Assembly: GCA_025559845.1 (NCBI GenBank)
Contig: CP048469.1
Location: 2,294,001-2,358,000 of the forward strand
Direction of reading: 5' to 3'
Origin: Agrobacterium tumefaciens
GTDB lineage: Bacteria > Pseudomonadota > Alphaproteobacteria > Rhizobiales > Rhizobiaceae
Length of the DNA: 64,000 bases
Under the pieces are notes generated by a model that made no database searches, was not told where the DNA came from, and worked only from the letters and a program-made list of their open reading frames with translations. Of this stretch, positions 57,665-64,000 are shown in pieces. Position numbers and translations under genes: made by a program. Each line of letters opens with the position of its first letter. The stretch's first letter is position 1.

Positions 57665-58624
57665 TCAGTGAACGGCGAGCTTTTTCATCTTGCGATGAAG
57701 AGTCGCACGGCTGATCCCCAGCAAGGAAGCAGCCTGCGTAACATTGCCGTTTGTGCGCGAAAGAACCCGGCGCAGCGCGGCTCTTTCCGCTTCGGCGAGA
57801 TCAGAGCCGCCGTCATGTCGCTGCTCGTGGAGTATGTCGGCAGCGGGCACGCCCTGGGCAATTTTTCCGTCATCCAGCTTGAGTGCAATTCTCGCAGCAC
57901 GCGTCGCACCGAGAACAAGGTCGTCCTGATCGACCGCAAGCAGCGAGAGCGACGCACCCGAACCAGTTGGCACAATCACGATGCGAGCACCCGGGAAAGC
58001 ACGACGGAAAAGGTTGCCCTCTATCCGTTGCGCCGCATCCTTGACCGCCTGGGTCACGAAAGAGAACGTCATTTCATCGATGTCGTTACGGCACGTCGAA
58101 ATATCGAGGGCGCCCGTCACCCTCCCCGTATGATCGCGAATGGGAGCAGTGGTGCAGCTCAATCGGGTGTTGGACGTGAAGAAGTGCTGGTCGCGATAAA
58201 CGACAACTGATCGCTCATCGACAAGCGCTGTTCCGATACCATTTGTCCCGACGCTTTGTTCGCTCCACACCGCTCCTGACCATAAACCAAGGGCACGGAA
58301 ATCGCGGTCATCTCCCGCCGCGCCGCGCCGTTCCAGCGCAACCCCCTCGGCATCCGTCAGCAACAGACAACATCCCGACCTGCCTACACTCTGAAATATA
58401 CGGTCGAGTTCCTCAGTGCTTTCGGCAATAAGGCCGGCAGCACTTTCCCGCGCACGGCGGAACTCGCTGTCGGTCAGGAAAAGAGGCTTGCGATTTTCTT
58501 CCGGGGCAAGGTGATGTTTCACCATGCAGCGACGCCATGAGGCGATAATTGGAGAGCTCGCGGCGGCGGAACGGTGTCGCGCGATTTCATACACGCGGTC
58601 TGCATGGGCAAGGTCAGATGACAT
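57665..58624 (-). CDS. AcoR-like GAF/Fis-type regulator lacking the AAA+ domain
   Basis: A 319-residue regulator. The N-terminal half is a GAF-like sensor (about 70-200, with [15 protein letters not shown] typical of AcoR), and the C-terminal HTH_8/Fis helix-turn-helix (about 278-315) reads [25 protein letters not shown]. The central sigma-54-interacting AAA+ ATPase of AcoR, with its GAFTGA motif, is missing: the chain passes from the sensor through a short linker to the HTH. It therefore cannot drive sigma-54 polymerase and probably acts as a classical activator or repressor of the aldehyde dehydrogenase gene 180 bp downstream. Confidence 0.85.
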   Translation of the reverse strand: MSSDLAHADRVYEIARHRSAAASSPIIASWRRCMVKHHLAPEENRKPLFLTDSEFRRARESAAGLIAESTEELDRIFQSVGRSGCCLLLTDAEGVALERRGAAGDDRDFRALGLWSGAVWSEQSVGTNGIGTALVDERSVVVYRDQHFFTSNTRLSCTTAPIRDHTGRVTGALDISTCRNDIDEMTFSFVTQAVKDAAQRIEGNLFRRAFPGARIVIVPTGSGASLSLLAVDQDDLVLGATRAARIALKLDDGKIAQGVPAADILHEQRHDGGSDLAEAERAALRRVLSRTNGNVTQAASLLGISRATLHRKMKKLAVH

Positions 58625-58717
58625 GCGCTCCTCCCAAAGCTTTTGGGCAATGTGCGCTGTAAGCCTTCACGTTTCAATAAAAAACTTTGCGAGCGCGGGC
58701 TCGCCAGGTTTTCTCGT

Positions 58718-60796
58718 TCAGCTTGCGGCGCGATAGCGCAGGTCGTCAAGGCCTGCCTGATCGTCCGAAGACTGCAGGTCATCACCCACGAGATTGGCGA
58801 TCGAGGTCACAGGGCCAGGTTTACCGAAGAAGAAGCCCTGCACCTGCAGGCAACCCTCGCGGCGCAGGAACTCGATATGAGCCTGGGTCTCAACCCCTTC
58901 GGCCAGAACCGGAATGTTCAAGCTGTGCGCCAGGATAAGCGTCGAACGGACGATGGCCTCGGACTGCACATTCGTCGAGAGACCGTCGATAAACGCACGA
59001 TCAATCTTGATCTTGTCGAAGGGGAAACTCTGCAAAGTCGAAAGCGAGGAATAACCGGTACCGTAGTCGTCCATGGCAATTTTCACACCCAACGCTTTCA
59101 GTCGGCGAATGGTCGTCAGGGCATGGCGATGGTCGGCAATGATGCTGCCCTCGGTAATTTCGAGTTCCAGCCGCGCTGGCTGAAGCCCCGTCTTGCGTAA
59201 AATCCTGTCCACCTTGTCAGGAAAGTCGTTGTCGGCCAGCTGCTGTGGCGCCACGTTGACGGCGACCGAAAGCGCCTTTTTCCAACGCGCGGCCTGTGTG
59301 CAAGCTTCTGCAAGCACCCATTCACCCAACTCGACAATGAAACCATTCTGCTCGGCAATCGGAATGAAATCGGCAGGAGAAATCATGCCACGTGTCGGAT
59401 GCTTCCAGCGCAAAAGCGTCTCGAAACCGACAATGCTGCCAGTATTGGTGTCATTCTGCTGCTGATAATAAAGCTCGAACTCGTTGTTCTCCAGACCGGC
59501 ACGCATGGCGATTGCAAGCGCATTGCGCTCGCGGGCCGCATCGTCCATCGACTTGTCATAGAAGCAGATCGTTTCTGCGATGCCATTCTTGGCGCGGTAC
59601 ATGGCCACATCGGCTTGGGCAATCAGTGTATCGGCATCGACCGAACTGCTGTTGCGAACAGAAATGCCGACGCTCGCCCCGACGGTGAAAGAATGACCGT
59701 TCCACTCGACCGGCATGTTAATCTGCTCGATCAGCCGTTTGGCAAACTCCGTGCCGTCTGCACGGGTGTAATAAGCTTTGGTCAGCGCCACGAACTCGTC
59801 ACCGCCCATACGCGCCAGGAACTCGCCCGACCTCAACACGGAACTCGCCCGGTCTGCAATCGTGCGCAGCACCGCGTCTCCCGCCGCATGGCCGTGCACA
59901 TCATTGATTTCCTTGAAGCGGTCAAGGTCGATCGACAACAGTGCAATATGCGCGCCGGTGGACACGTCACGCGTAAAGCGGGTGAGATGTTCGATAAATG
60001 CCGCACGGTTTGGAATGCCGGTCAGTGGATCGTGAAGCGACAGATGCCGATAACGCGCCACTGCCTGCTGCGTTGATTGAGCATCGATCACGTAGGTCGA
60101 CAAGCCCAGTGCAAAAAGCAGCACAGTCACTCCGATCGCTCCTCCTCCCATAAGTGCGGGCGAAAGGAGGCTCTCTTCAATGACAATCCGGGGATCGAAC
60201 TCGAACGTCATCGATGCCATGCCGGTATAGTGCATCGACGCGATCGCCAGAATGAGAAAGGCGACGGCGGAATGTTTACAGAACCAGTTGATGGGGCGGG
60301 CAATGCGATTAACAGCCAAGGCGCCGAAGACAGCGCCGAGGATCAGCGATGCGATGACGTAGCTTTTGTTCCACTGGATGAAACCCTGGACGTTATAGGC
60401 TGCCATGCCGGTATAATGCATCGCCGCGATACCAAGGCCGACAATTGCACCACCGGCTTCGACGAAGGCACTTCTTCCACCATAAGCGGAAATGCCAAGC
60501 CCCGTCGTCATGGTCACGATGGCGATAACCAGCGAAAACCCGGTCAATGTCGGATCATAACCGACAGTGCCGGCCGCGATATATCCGAGCATCGCAACGA
60601 AGTGGGTTGTCCAGATGGTTGCACCACCATTTACGCCGGCCAGAAACAACCAGCTCACCTTCTGCACGCCGGACGCGAGTCTGACGCGTGAGAATAACCT
60701 CATCGTAACGAAGCTGCCCAGAATACAAACGATCACGGCGGCGGCCGTGTAGCGGATGTCATGATCGATGATCAGGCAGTATAGAACCAGAAGCAT
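58718..60796 (-). CDS. MHYT-GGDEF-EAL c-di-GMP signalling protein
   Basis: A 692-residue inner-membrane protein. The N-terminal MHYT sensor (about 1-230, seven helices) has AAMHYTGM and ASMHYTGM, plus TTHFVAML in the first motif; such domains are thought to bind a metal and sense a diatomic gas or redox cue. GGDEF (about 255-415) is intact as RMGGDEFVAL, without an RxxD inhibitory site in front. EAL (about 430-680) has FETLLR, DDYGTGYSS and EGVE. Both activities are possible. I prefer ATG 60796 (MLLVLYCLIIDHD), since the GTG at 60829 has no ribosome site. Confidence 0.92.
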   Translation of the reverse strand: MLLVLYCLIIDHDIRYTAAAVIVCILGSFVTMRLFSRVRLASGVQKVSWLFLAGVNGGATIWTTHFVAMLGYIAAGTVGYDPTLTGFSLVIAIVTMTTGLGISAYGGRSAFVEAGGAIVGLGIAAMHYTGMAAYNVQGFIQWNKSYVIASLILGAVFGALAVNRIARPINWFCKHSAVAFLILAIASMHYTGMASMTFEFDPRIVIEESLLSPALMGGGAIGVTVLLFALGLSTYVIDAQSTQQAVARYRHLSLHDPLTGIPNRAAFIEHLTRFTRDVSTGAHIALLSIDLDRFKEINDVHGHAAGDAVLRTIADRASSVLRSGEFLARMGGDEFVALTKAYYTRADGTEFAKRLIEQINMPVEWNGHSFTVGASVGISVRNSSSVDADTLIAQADVAMYRAKNGIAETICFYDKSMDDAARERNALAIAMRAGLENNEFELYYQQQNDTNTGSIVGFETLLRWKHPTRGMISPADFIPIAEQNGFIVELGEWVLAEACTQAARWKKALSVAVNVAPQQLADNDFPDKVDRILRKTGLQPARLELEITEGSIIADHRHALTTIRRLKALGVKIAMDDYGTGYSSLSTLQSFPFDKIKIDRAFIDGLSTNVQSEAIVRSTLILAHSLNIPVLAEGVETQAHIEFLRREGCLQVQGFFFGKPGPVTSIANLVGDDLQSSDDQAGLDDLRYRAAS

Positions 60797-60950
60797 TATT
60801 GTCTTGCACCAACGGAATGTCGGCGACACTTATCATTCATCAAGTTTGCGCTTGGTTTATGTACATGGATAAGCATTGATTAAAAAAATCGGCCAAGACA
60901 CTATAGATGCAGGATCGGTATTGGCGCAGTTCGAGTCTGGCGATGCAGCC

Positions 60951-60979
60951 TTGTCATTGCGGCTGTTTTGTACTATAGC
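60951..60979 (+). promoter_or_regulatory. rplY promoter
   Basis: TTGTCA (60951-60956) and TATAGC (60974-60979) are spaced by 17 bp. It is one of the better sigma-70 matches in the window and gives a leader of about 110 bases before the rplY ATG. Confidence 0.6.
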
Positions 60980-61095
60980 GCCCGCACCCGTGCAGACACC
61001 CTTGGAGGCAACGCGGGCGGGATGACCTGATGGCCATCTCCAGTTCAAGCCAAAAACAGGCATGAACTCTCCATATAACCTCGAAAGGAAATGCC

Positions 61096-61701
61096 ATGAG
61101 CAAAGAATCGTATGAGCTCAAGGCCGAGGCGCGCGAACGAGTTGGTAAGGGGTCCTCTCGTGAACTTCGCCGCAACGGTTTGATTCCCGCTGTCATCTAC
61201 GGTGACAAGCAGGCCCCAATTTCTATCGCCCTGTCGACCAAGGAAGTAACGCAGCGCATTCACGCTGGCGGCTTCATGACGACGATCGCGACCATCGACT
61301 TCGACGGCCAGAAGATCAAGGTTCTCCCGAAGGATTACCAGCTTGATCCGGTTCGCGACTTCACGATGCACGTCGACTTCCTGCGCGTTTCCGGCAATGC
61401 TGCCGTTAACGTTGAAGTTCCGGTTCACTTCGTCAACGAAGACAAGTCGGACATCAAGATCGGCGGCGTTCTGAACATCGTCCGTCACACGGTCGAACTG
61501 CACTGCCCGGCAACCGATATCCCGGAATTCATCACGGTTGATCTCGCTGGCCTGAAGATCGGCGACAACGTTCACATCTCGAACGTTAAGCTGCCGAAGA
61601 ACGTTACGCCGGTTATCGACCGCGACTTCACGATCGCAACGATCGTTGCTCCGGCCGCTGGCGTTGCTGAAGAAGCAACCGAAGAAGCTTCCGGCGAGTA
61701 A
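61096..61701 (+). CDS. rplY: 50S ribosomal protein L25/general stress protein Ctc
   Basis: Long-form L25 of 201 residues: a 5S rRNA-binding L25 domain (about 5-95, [30 protein letters not shown]) plus a C-terminal TL5/Ctc domain (about 100-185), then an acidic tail [10 protein letters not shown]. It contributes to ribosome structure and 5S rRNA binding. GAAAGGAAATGCC precedes the ATG, a good ribosome site. In many rhizobia a peptidyl-tRNA hydrolase gene (pth) follows; here it does not. A terminator follows the stop at about 40 bp. Confidence 0.96.
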   Translation: MSKESYELKAEARERVGKGSSRELRRNGLIPAVIYGDKQAPISIALSTKEVTQRIHAGGFMTTIATIDFDGQKIKVLPKDYQLDPVRDFTMHVDFLRVSGNAAVNVEVPVHFVNEDKSDIKIGGVLNIVRHTVELHCPATDIPEFITVDLAGLKIGDNVHISNVKLPKNVTPVIDRDFTIATIVAPAAGVAEEATEEASGE

Positions 61702-61742
61702 TCGACCGGACCGAAAGGTCCTGATCGCCTTGCTTATGAAGA

Positions 61743-61771
61743 CCCGTTCCGTTCGCGGAGCGGGTTTTTTT
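61743..61771 (+). terminator. rplY terminator
   Basis: CCCGTTCCG (61743-61751) pairs with CGGAGCGGG (61756-61764), with one G-U, over a TTCG-type loop, followed by seven T's. Confidence 0.92.
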
Positions 61772-61990
61772 GTGTTTTGTGAACCTTAAATCGAAACCCC
61801 TTTTCTATCCCGCGCGAACGCCGCAGCGTTTCAGCATCGATTAATAATTCCATGAAACGATGCAATTGCTCTCACCCAGCACCGGACGCCAAGAAAAACA
61901 ATGACCTGACTGTTTTCTCATTCAGGTTTTCAAGGACGGCCGGAAAGGCGAGACGCGTAATTCAGGGGCAAAGGGTAACGACAATCAAAC

Positions 61991-64000
61991 ATGGCTCATT
62001 CCGTCGAAAGTCGCTTCATAGCGATTGTCTCCGGGGCACTTCTCACGGTCGTTGCTCCCCTCTTCACGCTACTGTTGACGCTCTCCTATCACGAAGCCAT
62101 TCGTAGCCAGCGCGATCACCTTGAAATACTGCTGACCACAAACACGCAGGCCCTTGCACGCCCCCTGTGGGATCTGGATGATGACACCATCAACCAGATA
62201 ACCGGAACGCTTGTCTCAGACCCCATGGTAAAGATGGTGGAGGTCAAGGACACGTCTGGACAGCTCGACATCGTCCAGACCGCGGGCGACGACGCTGTCG
62301 AAGACACGGTTTCGACATCCCGCACGGTTATCTACAAGACGTCGGGCGGCGCGATCACGGTCGGACAGCTGATCGTTCACTACCAGAGCCTCAGCCTGTT
62401 CACGTCCCTCAGCCAGATGGAAATGGCGTTCATTACCATTTTCATTCTGGCGATTCTGACGATCGTGCTCGCAGCCATTGTCGGCAACCGCTTCATGGTC
62501 ATTCGGCCGCTGATGCGATTGGCAGCGGCCATCGAAGCGACACGGCGTCTTGGCTCGCGCCACCACGTCGACTGGCGCTCGAAAGACGAAATCGGCCGGC
62601 TGGCCAAAAGCTTCAACGAAATGCAGACCCAGCTCGAAAAAGAAGAGCTGGAGATCAAGAATGCCCATGAACGCAAGATCGAGATCTACAACCGCACGCC
62701 CGCCATGCTCTTCTCTCTCGACCGGCAGGATCGGGTCGCAGCTGTCAGTGACTATTGGGTCCAGGTAAGCGGTTACAGCCGCGCAAAAGCACTGGGTCTG
62801 GATTTTGCCGATCTCATTCATCCGGAAGATCGACCACTCTTCAAGACGCGCAAGACTGCGTTCGAGGCTGTGGATGCCACGGGACAGATGGGCATTACGC
62901 TGCGCTTCCGTTGCGGCGACGGCCGCACCATGGATATCCTTATTCTCGAAAAAGAACTCCACTCCAGCGCAGTGACGCAATCGGACACAAGGCTTTGCGT
63001 CATGACTGACGTGACCGAACTGCGCCAGTCGGAAAAGCGCAATCGGCAGCAGGCCATTTCCGATCACCTGACAGGCCTTTTCAATCGCCAGGGCTTCGAG
63101 GCTATCCTGGACACCCAAATCCGCGAGGCGGACAAGAATGGAACGGAACTGGCGTGCCTTTTCATCGACCTCGACCGGTTCAAGGCAATCAATGACAGTC
63201 TCGGCCACGCCATAGGCGATGCCGTCCTCAAGGAGTTCACGCTGAAGCTTGAACCTTTGCTCACGGCTGACGATAGCGCGTCGCGGCTGGGCGGTGACGA
63301 GTTCGCCATTCTGCTCGCCGGCGAAAATGCTGCCGAGCGCGCCTCCAAATTCAGCGACCGTATCTGCTCGATCCTGGATACGCCTTTCGACATTGACGAC
63401 AACAGCATCCGTATGAGCGCCAGTATTGGCATGGCGATCTACCCGGTTCACGCGTCGAGCGCCGCTGAACTTCTACAGAATGCCGATATGGCGATGTATA
63501 CACGCAAAAGGGCCGGCAAGAACGGATCGCAAATGTTCGACCCGTCCATTACCGACCGGGCACGCGAACACGCGGAGATGGAACGCGATATCGAACAAGG
63601 GTTGGCGGAGGGCTGGTTCGAACCATATTTCCAGCCGATCCTGGATCTTGCAACAGGCCAGACGGCAGGCTTTGAAGCCTTGATGCGCCTCAATCATCCG
63701 GAAAAAGGGCTGCTGCCCCCCGCCGCCATCGTCAGCCTTGCGGAGGAAAACGGTACGATCAATCGGATCGGAAACACGATCCTCGACCTTTCGATTGCCA
63801 ATCTGGCCGAGATATCGCGCATCCCCGGAATGGAGAATTCCTATGTGGCGGTTAATTTCTCACCGCTGCAATTTGAACCGGGACTTCCCACACGTATTGC
63901 CGGCGTTCTTCATCGCTACGGCATCCGCCCACGTCGCCTCGTCATCGAGATAACCGAAGCGGTCATCATGAAGGATGATCCGCAAATCCGGGCGATCCTC
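61991..64000 (+). CDS. HAMP-PAS-GGDEF-EAL protein, 3' end beyond the window
   Basis: The first 670 codons of a membrane c-di-GMP protein; the frame is open to the window edge. A first helix (about 10-30, FIAIVSGALLTVVAPLFTLLL), a periplasmic domain of about 115 residues, a second helix (about 147-170), HAMP (about 170-220), PAS (about 230-350, with TPAMLFSLDRQDRVAAVSDYW), GGDEF (about 360-515) with SRLGGDEFAILLAG, and the first part of EAL (from about 530) with GFEALMRLNHP and NFSPLQFEPG are seen. No RxxD inhibitory site precedes GGDEF. Whether the EAL half is complete cannot be judged. No ribosome site stronger than GGGTAACG was seen. Confidence 0.9.
   Translation, partial: MAHSVESRFIAIVSGALLTVVAPLFTLLLTLSYHEAIRSQRDHLEILLTTNTQALARPLWDLDDDTINQITGTLVSDPMVKMVEVKDTSGQLDIVQTAGDDAVEDTVSTSRTVIYKTSGGAITVGQLIVHYQSLSLFTSLSQMEMAFITIFILAILTIVLAAIVGNRFMVIRPLMRLAAAIEATRRLGSRHHVDWRSKDEIGRLAKSFNEMQTQLEKEELEIKNAHERKIEIYNRTPAMLFSLDRQDRVAAVSDYWVQVSGYSRAKALGLDFADLIHPEDRPLFKTRKTAFEAVDATGQMGITLRFRCGDGRTMDILILEKELHSSAVTQSDTRLCVMTDVTELRQSEKRNRQQAISDHLTGLFNRQGFEAILDTQIREADKNGTELACLFIDLDRFKAINDSLGHAIGDAVLKEFTLKLEPLLTADDSASRLGGDEFAILLAGENAAERASKFSDRICSILDTPFDIDDNSIRMSASIGMAIYPVHASSAAELLQNADMAMYTRKRAGKNGSQMFDPSITDRAREHAEMERDIEQGLAEGWFEPYFQPILDLATGQTAGFEALMRLNHPEKGLLPPAAIVSLAEENGTINRIGNTILDLSIANLAEISRIPGMENSYVAVNFSPLQFEPGLPTRIAGVLHRYGIRPRRLVIEITEAVIMKDDPQIRAIL

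Noticed and set aside
62216..63451. A 411-codon open frame on the minus strand
   Set aside because: Antisense to the GGDEF-EAL gene, which runs open to the window end and has all expected motifs.

Overview
The window looks like a piece of the main (circular) chromosome of an Agrobacterium-type Rhizobiaceae bacterium. The strongest signs are a bacteriophytochrome whose chromophore-site residues fall at Cys13, Asp196, His248 and His278, the numbering I recall for Agrobacterium Agp2; the tandem AbcR small RNAs lying between a LysR gene of the LsrB/VtlR type and an ArsR gene; a greA-lpsB-lrp-trxB-lsrB block resembling the Sinorhizobium lps locus; and widely separated carA and carB. The DNA is moderately GC-rich, densely coded and mostly core genome. 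I see no insertion sequence, prophage, tRNA, rRNA or CRISPR array.

Layout. 0.1-4.3 kb: YjbQ-family protein, Agp2-like phytochrome, DUF930 protein. 4.4-11.3 kb: rpoD, dnaG, a YqeY-family protein and carA. 11.3-17.3 kb: MATE pump, amino-acid-type chemoreceptor, two membrane-associated proteins and a scar where two divergent genes (DUF2306-like and LytTR) appear to have lost their 5' halves. 17.4-23.1 kb: carB, SRPBCC protein, MFS pump. 23.1-25.9 kb: translationally coupled radical SAM and UdgX genes, a probable DNA-repair pair. 26.0-32.5 kb: greA, lpsB, lrp, trxB, lsrB, two AbcR sRNAs, ArsR regulator and an Old Yellow Enzyme. 32.5-40.1 kb: a short epimerase operon with divergent LysR, DUF2188 protein, aspartate aminotransferase, stand-alone EAL protein, DMT exporter and cold shock protein. 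40.1-46.9 kb: MBL hydrolase, SH3/DUF1236 protein, a MarR-response regulator-kinase operon (PetP/PetR type), the ybjN-proC-csaA operon and a UbiK-type factor. 47.1-53.2 kb: the lgt-midA-pgeF-M24 run, a lipoprotein and prs. 53.5-64 kb: a second chemoreceptor, an aldehyde dehydrogenase with an AcoR-like regulator, an MHYT-GGDEF-EAL protein, rplY and a GGDEF-EAL protein cut by the window end.

How the genes work together. The housekeeping layer covers initiation (RpoD), replication priming (DnaG), elongation rescue (GreA), carbamoyl phosphate (CarA/CarB), PRPP (Prs), proline (ProC) and lipoprotein maturation (Lgt). Over it lies a dense sensory layer: a red/far-red photoreceptor kinase, two chemoreceptors, three c-di-GMP proteins, a MarR/two-component operon, and an envelope and nutrient-uptake regulon centred on LsrB/VtlR and the AbcR RNAs.

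The most interesting items are not protein families. They are (i) an exact 12-mer, CTGCACAAAAAA, three times ahead of the AbcR pair and once ahead of a periplasmic SH3/DUF1236 gene; (ii) terminator-like hairpins between the likely promoter and the start codon of carB and greA, with a weaker one for carA; and (iii) the head-to-head double gene truncation near 16985. I found no obviously new multi-gene system.
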